From positions 1 through 64,000 of the forward strand of contig CAYYMH010000016.1 of NCBI GenBank assembly GCA_964472785.1: a DNA stretch of 64,000 nt, read 5' to 3'. Origin of the DNA: CAYYMH01 sp964472785 (GTDB lineage: Bacteria; Zhuqueibacterota; Zhuqueibacteria; Thermofontimicrobiales; Thermofontimicrobiaceae). The notes beneath the pieces are model-generated. The model was given only the letters and a program-made list of their open reading frames with translations. It had not been told where the DNA came from and did no database searches. This document shows, piece by piece, positions 44,012 to 53,640 of this stretch. The first letter of the stretch is position 1; every line of letters starts with the position of its first letter. The position numbers were made by a program, and so were the translations under genes.

Positions 44012-44929
44012 GTGGGAATATTAACACTCGAACATGTTAACAAATCGTTTAACAACCTGAAAGCGGTTCAGGACATTAACCTGGCTTTGCCTCCGGGAAT
44101 CATTTTTGGAATTCTTGGTCCGAACGGCGCCGGAAAGACGACAACTATTCGCATGATTATGAATATTATCATCCCAGATGAGGGAAAAATTCTTATCATG
44201 GATCAACCGAACTCTCAAAAATTAAGGGACCAGGTCGGATACTTACCCGAAGAGCGCGGGCTCTACCGGAAAATGAAAATTCAGGAGCAATTGCTTTTCC
44301 TTGCCGAAATGAAAGGAATAAAGGCTTCGGATGCGCGTAAACGCATCGAATATTGGCTTAAGCGTTTCGATCTTTCTGAATGGGGAGATAAAAAAGTTGA
44401 AGAGCTTTCACGCGGGATGCAACAGAAAATTCAATTTATCGCGACTGTTATCCATGAGCCCAAACTTATTATCCTCGACGAGCCATTTACAGGCCTGGAC
44501 CCTGTGAATACAGAGCTTATCAAAAATGTCATGCTTGAACAAAAGGAGCGAGGCGCAACAATCATTTTTTCAACCCACTTAATGGACCAGGTTGAAAAAT
44601 TATGCGATTCCATCTGTTTGATTAATAAAGGTCGAACTGTCCTACAAGGTGAAATCAAGGGTATTAAAAAGAATTTTAGAAAAAATTCTGTACGTATGGA
44701 ATATGAAGGTGATGCCAAATTTCTTGATGATTCTTCGCTTGTTCAACGAGTAAAAAAAGTAGATCAATTTACTGAAATTATTCCAGCAAACAACAAATCG
44801 GCAAAAGACGTTTTATTAAAAGCTTTAGAACAGGTGGAAATTATTAGATTCGAAGTCATGGAACCCTCATTGCATGAAATCTTCATTCAAACTGTCACAA
44901 AAAAGGAAGAGGAGCAGCCAAGTGAATAA
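44012..44929 (+). CDS. ABC transporter ATPase, NatA-like
   Basis: It starts at GTG with GGAGG 7 bases upstream. The 305-residue protein has Walker A FGILGPNGAGKTTTIRMI (about 32-49), PEERGLYRKMKI after the Q-loop, signature ELSRGMQQKIQF, Walker B LIILDEPFTGLDPVN and the His switch STHLMDQVEKLC. A C-terminal extension (about 215-305; DUF4162 type) is typical of NatA-like ATPases. It drives export with the permease encoded next, whose GTG start lies within its last codons. In B. subtilis NatAB exports sodium; relatives move drugs or lipids, so the substrate is open. Confidence 0.92.
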   Translation: MGILTLEHVNKSFNNLKAVQDINLALPPGIIFGILGPNGAGKTTTIRMIMNIIIPDEGKILIMDQPNSQKLRDQVGYLPEERGLYRKMKIQEQLLFLAEMKGIKASDARKRIEYWLKRFDLSEWGDKKVEELSRGMQQKIQFIATVIHEPKLIILDEPFTGLDPVNTELIKNVMLEQKERGATIIFSTHLMDQVEKLCDSICLINKGRTVLQGEIKGIKKNFRKNSVRMEYEGDAKFLDDSSLVQRVKKVDQFTEIIPANNKSAKDVLLKALEQVEIIRFEVMEPSLHEIFIQTVTKKEEEQPSE

Positions 44930-46199
44930 ATTATGGATCATTTTTAAACGTGAGTATTTATCAAGAGTCAAAACAAAGGGGTTTATCATTGGGACTGCTA
45001 TTACACCATTATTTATTATTTTATTAACCATAGGCCCGGGCCTGCTCATGCAAATGGATTCAGAGAAAATTAAACATTATTCGGTAATTGATATGAGCGG
45101 CATCGTTTATGATGAGTTGACAGCGACCCTGAATGACACGGCCAAAACTGGTGAGCCTTTGTATCATTTTGAACAAGTACATTCAAGACCTGAAAATCTG
45201 GAAGATCAAAAAAAACAGTTGAGTCAGGCTGTGGACAACGGTAAGATTGACGGATACTTTGTGATTCCTGAAGATATTACGCAATCCAACAAGTCTGAAT
45301 ATTATGCTAAAAGTGTGAGTAATTTTGATGAAAATCGGCTTTATCGTAATGTGATATCAAGTATCATTACTGACTATCGTTTAAAAAAAAGCAATCTGGA
45401 TCCGCAGCAAATTAAAACACTCACCCAACGAATTGACCTAAAAACTTTCAAAATCGAAAAGGGTGGTGAAGAAAAAGAAGATTCCGGTTTATCATTTGCG
45501 GTGACATTTATCATGGTGATGTTTTTGTACATGGCGCTTATCATGTACGGTGTTTTTGTGATGAGAAGCGTTTATGAAGAAAAACTATCCCGTGTTGTCG
45601 AAGTGATCATATCGTCCTGCAAACCATTTCAGTTAATGGCAGGGAAAGTTCTGGGTGTTGGCGCCGTCGGACTCACACAATATGTTATTTGGGCAGTCGT
45701 CGCAGGGCTTTTGACGGTTTATTCAGGAACGATCATTTCTACCTTTTCCTCCTCGGCTGAAAGTTTAACAATACCCACGATTCCGATTTCCGTGTTAGTT
45801 TATTTTGTGGTGTTTTTTATTTTAGGTTACTTATTATATGCCACACTTTACGCAGCAATGGGCGCCATGGTAAACAGCGACCAAGATGCGCAACAACTTC
45901 AATTTCCGATCATGATGTTTATCATCATCGCGTTCTTCTTCGCTTTTTACATTATTCGAAATCCTGATTCCAATTTAAGTCAAATTGTATCAATGATTCC
46001 GTTTTTCTCGCCGATCACCATGTTCACCCGTATTTCTGTGCAGACGCCGCCGTTTATTGAAATTTTTATGTCATTGGCAATTTTGGTCGTGACAATATTT
46101 TTGCTGATCTGGGTGGCAGGAAAAATCTTTCGGGTAGGGATTCTCATGTACGGGAAACGTCCGACACTTCCGGAAGTAATAAAATGGTTAAAATATTAA
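44922..46199 (+). CDS. ABC-2 family permease, NatB-like
   Basis: I choose the GTG at 44922 because GAGGAG lies 8 bases upstream and it gives the usual start MNKLWIIFKREYLSRVKTKG; the longer frame from 44874 adds 16 charged residues. The 425-residue protein has a first membrane helix (about 21-42), a large extracytoplasmic domain (about 45-195), then five helices (VTFIMVMFLYMALIMYGVFV onward). LSRVVEVIISSCKPFQLMAGKVLG is the conserved ABC-2 type motif before the third helix. It overlaps the ATPase gene by 8 bases, so the pair is translationally coupled. It exports an unknown substrate; a bidirectional terminator follows. Confidence 0.9.
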   Translation: MNKLWIIFKREYLSRVKTKGFIIGTAITPLFIILLTIGPGLLMQMDSEKIKHYSVIDMSGIVYDELTATLNDTAKTGEPLYHFEQVHSRPENLEDQKKQLSQAVDNGKIDGYFVIPEDITQSNKSEYYAKSVSNFDENRLYRNVISSIITDYRLKKSNLDPQQIKTLTQRIDLKTFKIEKGGEEKEDSGLSFAVTFIMVMFLYMALIMYGVFVMRSVYEEKLSRVVEVIISSCKPFQLMAGKVLGVGAVGLTQYVIWAVVAGLLTVYSGTIISTFSSSAESLTIPTIPISVLVYFVVFFILGYLLYATLYAAMGAMVNSDQDAQQLQFPIMMFIIIAFFFAFYIIRNPDSNLSQIVSMIPFFSPITMFTRISVQTPPFIEIFMSLAILVVTIFLLIWVAGKIFRVGILMYGKRPTLPEVIKWLKY

Positions 46200-46213
46200 G
46201 GGCAGATTTTTAA

Positions 46214-46258
46214 TAAAAAAAAGAGTTGCCTTTCCCATATTGGCGACTCTTTTTTTTT
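46214..46258. terminator. Bidirectional intrinsic terminator between convergent genes
   Basis: GAGTTGCC (46223-46230) pairs with GGCGACTC (46242-46249) with one G-U pair and an 11-base loop. It is flanked by an A run on the left and a T run on the right, so it can stop transcription from both the permease gene (plus) and the cupin gene (minus). Confidence 0.9.
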
Positions 46259-46294
46259 GTAAAATCCTTGTAAAAAAATTACCCACTAACATTT

Positions 46295-46804
46295 TTAAGA
46301 TAACTTATCGATGATACGAACGTATTGGGGGTATTGTAATTTGAGTTGTCTCGTATCAGCCAACTCAAAATCCTCGAAATCAAATCCCGGTGCAACGAAA
46401 CAGCCAGCCAACGTATACGAATTTTCATCCACCACCTCGGCTCCAAACCAGTTCCCTGCTTCGACCATTCTCTGAAAAAACTCACCATTATCTAAATTCG
46501 CGCCAAGCACTTCCTTACGATAATTTCCGTTTCGGTCGATTATGTGAATTAGAAGAGGACTTCCCCAATAAAAATTCCAGATTTCATCTGATTTTAAGCG
46601 GTGGAATTTTGACACCTCACCAGAAGGAAGTAGATAATAGATGGACGTATAAGCTTTTCTTGATGAATCATATCGCTCCGGCAAACCGTCAGCATCTATC
46701 ACATCATTAGAACGGTAAGTCTCTCTGAAATATCCGCCTTCAGGGTGTGAAGTCAGCGCCAATTGTTCAATCCAACGTTCAATTGTTTTCTCTTTGCCTT
46801 TCAT
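46295..46804 (-). CDS. DUF985 cupin-domain protein
   Basis: The ATG at 46804 has GGAG 9 bases upstream; a TTG one codon earlier is possible. The 169-residue protein matches the DUF985/cupin_5 family in order: IEQLALTSHPEGGYFRETYRS near the start, TSIYYLLPSGEVSKFHRLKSDEIW in the first cupin motif, YWGSPLLIHIID, and VAPGFDFEDFELAD near the end. These are small beta-barrel proteins with a possible metal or sugar-binding pocket; function is unproven. It is read from the opposite strand to the ABC exporter and its upstream gene (the flavodoxin-like lipoprotein) has the same direction. Confidence 0.93.
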   Translation of the reverse strand: MKGKEKTIERWIEQLALTSHPEGGYFRETYRSNDVIDADGLPERYDSSRKAYTSIYYLLPSGEVSKFHRLKSDEIWNFYWGSPLLIHIIDRNGNYRKEVLGANLDNGEFFQRMVEAGNWFGAEVVDENSYTLAGCFVAPGFDFEDFELADTRQLKLQYPQYVRIIDKLS

Positions 46805-46887
46805 CAATATTTCTCCGTTTTGCTAATGACAATCTCTATCAACCTTTTACATCGAAGAAACAGATTTTCCAAAAAAATCATCATCTC

Positions 46888-47424
46888 TCAATTCATTTGA
46901 AGCAAAGACAGCGTTTTGTTACTTATTTTCCGTGAAACCACCTCAACGTTTGCAATTTCTGATGCACTGGAAATCGCATTAAAACTGAAATCGTCCATAT
47001 CAGGTGTCCAATCGCCGTCGCCGGATGTAGTTAAAATGATCATTTTTTCTTGATTTTCATGCTCATCCAAAAATGCAGAGACCTTTCGATCCATGCCCCA
47101 AGCCATACAGGTATTTAAAATGATGACTGCCGAATAGGAATCGACATTCTCCTGATTTAAATCCTTCAACCCAATCAGTTTGATATAAACCAGCCTATCT
47201 TTCAGCGCCCGGCAAACGTGATTAATCACTGCATCTTTAAACTCACTTTTGCGTGACGCCACTAACACTTTTTTCTCCAAAGATTGATCGTTGATCTCTT
47301 TACTTTGAATGTCTTTCTGCGGCCAAATATAACGCGGAACCGAACAACTAAGCTGAATAGATGTCACAATAATAATTAGCAGATATAGTGCGCGGGACTC
47401 TCGTTTCAAAGTCAACCTCTTCAT
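46888..47424 (-). CDS. Lipoprotein with flavodoxin-like fold, unknown function
   Basis: This 178-residue protein has a lipoprotein-type signal (ALYLLIIIVTSIQLSC, Cys about 27). The mature part shows alternating strands and helices: KKVLVASRKSEFKDAVINHV, LVYIKLIGLKDL, YSAVIILNTCMAWGMDRKV, KMIILTTSGDGDW and VEVVSRKI. This layout resembles a flavodoxin or Rossmann-like sandwich, with TTSGDGDW in the position of the loop after the fourth strand. No FMN phosphate-binding loop (T/SxTGxT) is visible at the first strand, so cofactor binding is doubtful. It lies between the cupin and secreted protease genes on the same strand. I do not recognise a named family. Confidence 0.65.
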   Translation of the reverse strand: MKRLTLKRESRALYLLIIIVTSIQLSCSVPRYIWPQKDIQSKEINDQSLEKKVLVASRKSEFKDAVINHVCRALKDRLVYIKLIGLKDLNQENVDSYSAVIILNTCMAWGMDRKVSAFLDEHENQEKMIILTTSGDGDWTPDMDDFSFNAISSASEIANVEVVSRKISNKTLSLLQMN

Positions 47425-47575
47425 TAAATATCAATGGACAAAAACAAATCAACTTCATTGATTTTTACGAAGGTAATGTTTTTATATTACAAACATGTTA
47501 TCAGATTATATTTTATTCAAGTGCTACACATTGTTCTGTGAAAGATAATGTGAAAACTTCAAGAATTTTTCACAT

Positions 47576-49558
47576 TTATTTTGGCAGAAAAATCATCCGC
47601 TTAATTATAGAAGATGTGCCTGATTTCAGTTGATAAAAATAAAGCCCGGCGCTCACTTTGTTGCCAGATTCATCCGACCCATCCCAATACTTGACATAAT
47701 GACGGTTTTCATGGTATGCATTGATTACGGTCTTTACTTTTTGACCACGAACATTGTAAATCGTGATGCTGGCTTTCCCTGGTGTCAAAACATCATATTC
47801 AATCGTAGTGAAATCCATAAACGGATTGGGGTAATTATCACACAATCTGAAATCTTGAGGCGCCAATTCCTGTTTTGAAAATGTTGTATCATCGGCGATG
47901 AACGTATAAAATTCATTTGGTGCGTTATGGGGGTGAAATTTCTGCTGACCGGATGAGTCTGCTGCCGAATAATAAAACTTAACTGTTGTATTTTCAGGTT
48001 GCTTCGGTATCCAAGCCTGATATTCATCAGCCTGTTTGGAAGGTGCCAATTCCATTTGCAAAAATTCATCGTTTTCAGTAGCAAAATAAACGAACAGCGA
48101 ATCCGAGATTAGTTTGTATTTGGAATAAATCTTCACTTTTACCAAATGACCGCGGTACTCATCATGAACAATCGCGTGCTGATCCACAAAAAACAATCCA
48201 TGATAGAATAAAGCGTCGCAGGCATTTACTAACCCCCAGCCATAATCATTATTGGGAATTGCGGAATTATTCGCTGTTTCACGAAGCGCTTCTCTCACCT
48301 GCAATGGCGTTAAGTAGGGATGCGCCTGAAGAATTAACGCGGCAACCCCTGCCACCAGCGGACTGGAGAGCGAGGTTCCTGAAGCCGTACGATAAGTATC
48401 CAGACTTCCCGAACGAACCGAATAAACACTACTTCCCATGGCAACGACATCGGGTTTTATTCGGCCATCAGCAGTGGGACCTCGAGAGCTGAAATTAATC
48501 AGATTCCCGTTTTTATCTGTCGCGCCTACAGAAATCACATAATTACCATCAGCCGGGGCAATCATGTGATACCACGAATTATTTCCCTCGTTTCCCATGC
48601 TATTGACAAGGACAACCCCTTTTCTAACCGCAATATCCGCCGCGATTGTCGTCACTGCCGTATGTCCGTCCATATCAGAGTAATTGTACCAATCATTATA
48701 ACCCAAGGAACTGTTGACAACATCAGCCCCCTCTCGTTCCAGCCACTCCAGACCTGCCACCCAAAAATCTTCTTCCTGCTCGTATTCATTGACATCATCT
48801 TCTGTTTTTGCTAAAAGAAAAGTGCCATTAAACGCGGGACCGATCAATTTGCCTTCCTTAAATCCGGCTAAAGCCGAAAGCGTAATTGTGCCATGATTGT
48901 GCTGGCTCGGCGAGTCTTCTTGTTCATTTTGAGTCGTGCTATCCCGATTTATAAAATCGTATTCTTTCATCACCATCAGATGAGAAAAAGCTTCGTGATA
49001 TTTATAATCGTATCCTGTGTCCAGCATCCCGATCACAATCCCCGAACCATCCAATCCCATTTCATGAACTTCGGGAACGCGTATCAACTCATTTTGATAG
49101 ATTGAATAGCCATAATCAAACTCATAAAGGTCTGACTTCTTTAAAAGATGGTCGGGCTGACTCTCCGGTAATTCTATTTTGAAGCGAGAAACCTTTTTTA
49201 TCTCGTTGATAAATGGCAAATTCTTAACTGCTTCCATTTGCTCGCTTGTCATTCGACAGCTTACGGCATTTAACCATCTGGATTTGACGATTGGCTCCAC
49301 CCCAATTTTCTTTATTTCCGAAAGATAAGAAGCATACAGCGGCAAATCCGTCTCATCGACTATTTGACCATTGTTAACAACTTTAGCCCGACGCACAATT
49401 GTCCTTTGAGGTAAGTTCTCTTTAATCGTATTGAATTTTTGTTTTATCTCTATTTGAGTAAAGCCTTTATCACTGAAAAACAACCAGTATTTATCCTGTG
49501 CCTTCGCCATCATTGGTGTGAGCAATATCAAAATAAAACAAATAGCCCGTTGAGCCAT
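47576..49558 (-). CDS. Secreted S8 (subtilisin-like) serine protease with type IX-style sorting domain
   Basis: This 660-residue preproprotein has a signal peptide (AICFILILLTPMMAKAQ), an inhibitor-like propeptide (about 20-120; KYWLFFSDKG) and an S8 catalytic domain. The Asp is in IGMLDTGYDY (about 175), the His in SQHNHGTITLSALAG (about 223), the oxyanion Asn in VNSMGNEGN and the Ser in SGTSLSSPLVAGVAALI (about 395). A beta-rich region follows (about 445-560), then the C-terminal sorting domain with DNYPNPFMDFTTIEYDV and GLYFYQLKSG. All catalytic residues are present, so it should be an active extracellular or surface protease after processing. Ribosome site GGAGAC precedes ATG; it is divergent from priA. 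Confidence 0.94.
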   Translation of the reverse strand: MAQRAICFILILLTPMMAKAQDKYWLFFSDKGFTQIEIKQKFNTIKENLPQRTIVRRAKVVNNGQIVDETDLPLYASYLSEIKKIGVEPIVKSRWLNAVSCRMTSEQMEAVKNLPFINEIKKVSRFKIELPESQPDHLLKKSDLYEFDYGYSIYQNELIRVPEVHEMGLDGSGIVIGMLDTGYDYKYHEAFSHLMVMKEYDFINRDSTTQNEQEDSPSQHNHGTITLSALAGFKEGKLIGPAFNGTFLLAKTEDDVNEYEQEEDFWVAGLEWLEREGADVVNSSLGYNDWYNYSDMDGHTAVTTIAADIAVRKGVVLVNSMGNEGNNSWYHMIAPADGNYVISVGATDKNGNLINFSSRGPTADGRIKPDVVAMGSSVYSVRSGSLDTYRTASGTSLSSPLVAGVAALILQAHPYLTPLQVREALRETANNSAIPNNDYGWGLVNACDALFYHGLFFVDQHAIVHDEYRGHLVKVKIYSKYKLISDSLFVYFATENDEFLQMELAPSKQADEYQAWIPKQPENTTVKFYYSAADSSGQQKFHPHNAPNEFYTFIADDTTFSKQELAPQDFRLCDNYPNPFMDFTTIEYDVLTPGKASITIYNVRGQKVKTVINAYHENRHYVKYWDGSDESGNKVSAGLYFYQLKSGTSSIIKRMIFLPK

Positions 49559-49722
49559 GATTTGTCTCCAAAAATAATTTTCTAAAAATTTGTGTTTTTT
49601 ATTCTACAAAATTTCATGCTGTTGTGTTTCATAATTTTTTAAAATGAAATTTTTATTTGCAAGTTAACAATATATTCTTTAATTTAAGATGATTATAGTA
49701 ATAACAAAAAACAAGGATTAAA

Positions 49723-52203
49723 TTGAGCAAATTTGCAGACATCGCCTTACCTTTGCCTGTTTTTCAAAATTACACCTATGAAATACCGGAAAACATGGAA
49801 CAACTCATAAAGCCGGGTTTTCGGGTATTGGTGCCACTGGGAAAACGGAAGATGACCGGCTATGTGGTTGCAGTAAAGAATCGATGTGACCGCCGTGACC
49901 TGAAGACTATCCACGACATCCTCGACCCGGAACAGGTAATCTCCGAGGAATTACTCAATTTAGCTTCATGGATTTCATCATATTACATTTGCTCTCTGGG
50001 TGAAGCCATTAAGGCCATGCTTCCGGGGGGCATCAACCTGGAATCGAAAACGTTTATAAAACTCATCAAACCACAACAAGAAATCGAAGATTATTTGCAA
50101 AAGAACCATGTTCCGCGTCAGGAAAAAATTTTAAATCAACTAAAAAAGCACAACCAAATAACGGTTCAACAATTAAGAAGACAATTTCGGGACACCAATC
50201 TTTCCTCGTCCATTGAAAAACTTTCCGAAGCCGGTTTGATAAAACAGGAAATTCACATGACGAAAAATCCGACGCGGATAAAATACGAAAACTGGATCAA
50301 AATCGGAACACGTTATCAAGATTTGACCGAGTTCAGCAGGCTGTTGCAACGATTGGAAGATCGTTCACCAGCGCAGGCACGATGTTTAAATATCATCCAC
50401 CAAAAAAAAGAAATCTCTCTAAAAGACCTGCTGAAATTATCCGCATCGAGCTCCGGCGTCATTCAGTCGCTGGTTGAAAAAGAATATGCCATTAAATTCA
50501 AAAAAGAAGTTTTTCGGTCTTATTATCAGACATCTTCGGAAATCGTTCCTCTCAACATCATGCCCAATGAATATCAACGACGCGCCATCTACCATATTCA
50601 TCAAGCGGTCGAAGAGGAAAAATTCAAAACCTTTCTGATCCATGGCGTCACCGGCAGCGGAAAGACACAGGTTTATATCGAAGCTATTAAAAAAGTGCTT
50701 ACCAAAAACAAATCCGCCATAGTGCTGGTTCCCGAAATATCTTTAACACCGCAAACCGTAAACCGATTTACCCAAAATTTCCCCAATCAGGTTGCCGTAC
50801 TCCACAGCCGCATGTCAAGCGGCGAACGATATGATTCATGGCGAAAGCTAAAGCAGGGGGAGTTTAAGATTGCCATTGGCCCGAGATCTGCCATTTTTGC
50901 GCCGTTAATAAATCTGGGGCTCATTGTTGTGGATGAAGAGCATGAATCATCTTACAAACAGTACGAAGGGAATCCGCTCTACAATGCCAGGGACGTGGCA
51001 GTTTATCGGGGAAAATTAAACGAAGCGACCGTTATTTTAGGATCAGCAACTCCTTCTGTTGAATCCTATTATAACGCCCGAACACAAAAATATCACTTGT
51101 TGGAACTACCGCTACGAATAGATGACATCCCGATGCCAAAGGTTGAAATCGTTAATATGGCGCAGGAACGAAAAAGGTATCCCGGACAAGATGTCTCAAT
51201 TATCTCAAAAACACTCCAGCAAAAGATAGCAGAAAAACTATCCCGCAAAGAACAAATAATTGTATTACAAAATCGTCGGGGATTCTCAACTTACATCAAA
51301 TGCAAGGACTGCGGATACATTGAAAAATGTGAACATTGCGAAATCACACTAACCTATCATTCCCGGGGACACCGATTGCGATGCCATTATTGCAATTTTA
51401 ATAAAATGGCGCCAACCGTTTGTCCCAACTGTCAGGGACATGATATTCTCTATCGCGGAATCGGCACACAAAAAGTCGAAGAACAAATAAACAAGCTGTT
51501 TCCCGAGGCACGAGTAGTTCGGATGGACCTCGATACCACACGCGGAAAATGGGCTCACGATAAAATTCTGACAGACTTTGGCAAAGGCAAATTCGACATT
51601 CTTCTCGGCACACAAATGATCGCCAAGGGGTTGGATTTTCATAATGTCACGTTGGTCGGTGTCATTTCAGCCGATACAAGCTTGTTACTGCCTGATTTCC
51701 GATCAACAGAACGGACATTTCAATTACTGACACAAGTATCAGGAAGAGCGGGAAGGAAACAGATGCAGGGTGAGGTCTTAATTCAAACCTACTCTCCCGA
51801 CAATGTCGGGCTGAAATTTGCCAAGTCTCATGACTTCAAAAGTTTTTTTTATAACGAATTGCCGATGAGACAGCAGTTGACATACCCCCCTTTTGGGAGG
51901 CTGGTTTACATTCTTTTTAAAGGTGAAAATGAAGACACCGTAAAAGAGACAGCAGACACTTTCTTCGACAAACTCAATTTTCCGGACAGTAGTGGTAAAA
52001 TTTTTGGACCTTCCCCTTCTCCGCTATTGAAAATCCAGGATCAATATCGCTGGCAACTTATTATTAAAAGTGACAAAAAAAAGGATCCATCCGGTAAATT
52101 TATAATAAAATGTTTAACGGATGCGCTCACATTTTACAAATCAGGCAGAAAAAAACGTGGCGTTAAGATATCAATTGACATTGATCCAATATCGCTTTTA
52201 TAA
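49723..52203 (+). CDS. priA: Primosomal protein N' (replication restart helicase)
   Basis: This 826-residue PriA starts at TTG with AAGGA 6 bases upstream. The N-terminal 3'-DNA-binding domain begins IALPLPVFQNYTYEIPE. The helicase core has Walker A GVTGSGKT (about 307), Walker B VDEEHESSYKQ (about 404), LGSATPSVESY, and the zinc-binding Cys cluster CKDCGYIEKCEHCEIT with CHYCNFNKMAPTVCPNCQ (about 527-572). The helicase end motif GTQMIAKGLDF and SGRAGR follow. PriA reloads the replicative helicase at stalled or repaired forks. Length is somewhat above E. coli PriA (732), mainly from an extended region at about 120-270. It is probably the first gene of a plus-strand run including the phosphoesterase and MglA module. 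Confidence 0.97.
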   Translation: MSKFADIALPLPVFQNYTYEIPENMEQLIKPGFRVLVPLGKRKMTGYVVAVKNRCDRRDLKTIHDILDPEQVISEELLNLASWISSYYICSLGEAIKAMLPGGINLESKTFIKLIKPQQEIEDYLQKNHVPRQEKILNQLKKHNQITVQQLRRQFRDTNLSSSIEKLSEAGLIKQEIHMTKNPTRIKYENWIKIGTRYQDLTEFSRLLQRLEDRSPAQARCLNIIHQKKEISLKDLLKLSASSSGVIQSLVEKEYAIKFKKEVFRSYYQTSSEIVPLNIMPNEYQRRAIYHIHQAVEEEKFKTFLIHGVTGSGKTQVYIEAIKKVLTKNKSAIVLVPEISLTPQTVNRFTQNFPNQVAVLHSRMSSGERYDSWRKLKQGEFKIAIGPRSAIFAPLINLGLIVVDEEHESSYKQYEGNPLYNARDVAVYRGKLNEATVILGSATPSVESYYNARTQKYHLLELPLRIDDIPMPKVEIVNMAQERKRYPGQDVSIISKTLQQKIAEKLSRKEQIIVLQNRRGFSTYIKCKDCGYIEKCEHCEITLTYHSRGHRLRCHYCNFNKMAPTVCPNCQGHDILYRGIGTQKVEEQINKLFPEARVVRMDLDTTRGKWAHDKILTDFGKGKFDILLGTQMIAKGLDFHNVTLVGVISADTSLLLPDFRSTERTFQLLTQVSGRAGRKQMQGEVLIQTYSPDNVGLKFAKSHDFKSFFYNELPMRQQLTYPPFGRLVYILFKGENEDTVKETADTFFDKLNFPDSSGKIFGPSPSPLLKIQDQYRWQLIIKSDKKKDPSGKFIIKCLTDALTFYKSGRKKRGVKISIDIDPISLL

Positions 52204-52303
52204 AAATTATTTTATTGAAAAAACTGAAAATCTACTTGCATTAAACCATTAAAAAAATTATATTAAATAATTATTTAACAACTTTTCTGAATTAGGATCA
52301 CCC

Positions 52304-53032
52304 TTGAGATACGCAATTATATCAGATATTCACAGTAATCTTGAAGCGCTAAAAACGGTATTGCTGGAAATTGAAAAAGAACAGGTTGACAAAATTTTTT
52401 GCCTGGGTGATATTGTTGGGTATGGTCCTTATCCGAACGAATGTATCGAATTGGTCAAAAAGAATTGTGAAATCATCCTGGCGGGGAATCATGATTATGC
52501 CTGTATCGATCGGGATGAATTAATGTATTTCAATCGTTTCGCCAAAGAAGCCATAGAGTGGACATTATCCGTGCTCACAAAAGAAAACATTAAATTCATT
52601 TCCGAACTGCCGTTTCAGTCTGTAAGGAACAATTTTTGCATGGTTCATTCTAATCCATATAGACCAGAGTCCTGGGAATATATTTTGGATCTGGACGAAG
52701 CGATTTTTAATTTTTCCAAATTTAATGAACAAATTTGTTTTATCGGTCATTCGCATCGTCCGATTGTTTTTCTTGAGAGCGATGAACAAAAATACAGCAC
52801 ATTAGAAGATTCCAAAGTTTTTATTAATTCAAATTTTCGCTACATTATCAATGTGGGTAGCGTAGGTCAGCCTCGGGACAATAATCCGGCGGCGGCTTTT
52901 TCACTTTTTGACACTTCAGAACAATCATCTGAATTAATACGAGTTGGTTATGACGTTGAGAAAACATGTACAAAAATGAAAAAGTTGGGATTACCTCAAT
53001 TTTTAGCTGACCGTCTTTTAACTGGCAAATAA
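52304..53032 (+). CDS. Calcineurin-like metallophosphoesterase (YfcE/MJ0936-type)
   Basis: This 242-residue protein starts at TTG with AGGA upstream. It has the complete metal-binding set: SDIHSN at about 7-12, CLGDIVGYGPYP at about 36, AGNHDYACID at about 62, VHSNPYRPESW at about 115, and IGHSHRP at about 145, then NVGSVGQPRD at about 184. This is the usual order of small cytosolic phosphodiesterases. The substrate is unknown. It is 42 bases upstream of the roadblock-MglA-roadblock set in the same direction, which suggests shared expression and perhaps a link to that signalling module. Confidence 0.93.
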   Translation: MRYAIISDIHSNLEALKTVLLEIEKEQVDKIFCLGDIVGYGPYPNECIELVKKNCEIILAGNHDYACIDRDELMYFNRFAKEAIEWTLSVLTKENIKFISELPFQSVRNNFCMVHSNPYRPESWEYILDLDEAIFNFSKFNEQICFIGHSHRPIVFLESDEQKYSTLEDSKVFINSNFRYIINVGSVGQPRDNNPAAAFSLFDTSEQSSELIRVGYDVEKTCTKMKKLGLPQFLADRLLTGK

Positions 53033-53074
53033 CTGGCATTAATTGACATCGTTTTAACAGGGAGATATTCAACT

Positions 53075-53584
53075 ATGAATTTTGAACAAGGAGGCCACAC
53101 ACAACCAATCGTTCTGTCCGGTGAGATGTACAAGGCGATTTCTGAAGTTATTTCAGAACTTTCATCAAAAACACGGGCTAAAACGATTATCTTTTCTGAT
53201 ATGAACGGGCATCCGATAACACAAAGAGGAAATTCAGCAGACCTGGACATCTCGAATTTATCTGCTTTAGCCGCTGGTGATTTTTCTGCGACCACTGAAA
53301 TTGCCAAATTGATCGGAGAAAAAAAGCAGTTTAAATTCATTTTTCATGAAGGTGAAAAGTATAATGCCTATCTTTCGAACGTCGGTAACGATTTCTTATT
53401 GATTATCATATTCGACTCTCAAACTGCACTCGGTATGATTCGCATTTTTACCAAACGCGCCACGAAGACGCTGTTAGAGGTTTTGGAAAAAGCAAAAACA
53501 AAAGAAGAATCCACCTCTACATTTGTCGATGTTGATTTTAACAAATTTCTTAATGATGAACTGGACAAGGCTTTCAATTTTTAG
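53075..53584 (+). CDS. Roadblock/LC7-domain protein (MglB-like, extended)
   Basis: This 169-residue protein has a roadblock/LC7 fold: helix YKAISEVISELSSK, strand TIIFSDMNGHPITQRGN, helix ISNLSALAAGDFSATTEIAKL, then strands KFIFHEGEKYNAYLSNV and FLLIIIFDSQTALGMIRI. MglB proteins of this fold act as GTPase-activating partners of MglA. A C-terminal helical tail (about 130-169) extends it beyond the minimal fold. It is 56 bases upstream of the MglA-like GTPase gene, and a second, shorter roadblock gene follows that one, so the module has two different partners. Ribosome site AGGGAGA precedes ATG. Confidence 0.85.
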   Translation: MNFEQGGHTQPIVLSGEMYKAISEVISELSSKTRAKTIIFSDMNGHPITQRGNSADLDISNLSALAAGDFSATTEIAKLIGEKKQFKFIFHEGEKYNAYLSNVGNDFLLIIIFDSQTALGMIRIFTKRATKTLLEVLEKAKTKEESTSTFVDVDFNKFLNDELDKAFNF

Positions 53585-53640
53585 ATGGCTCAAGGTTTGA
53601 ATAATTGGGTTGATGATGATTAATGGTATGAATAGCGTAT

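Noticed and set aside
47547..47576. AATGTGAAAA/TTTTCACATT stem at the end of the S8 protease gene as a terminator
   Set aside because: The stem is AT-rich, overlaps the stop codon and is not followed by a clear U-run on the minus strand.
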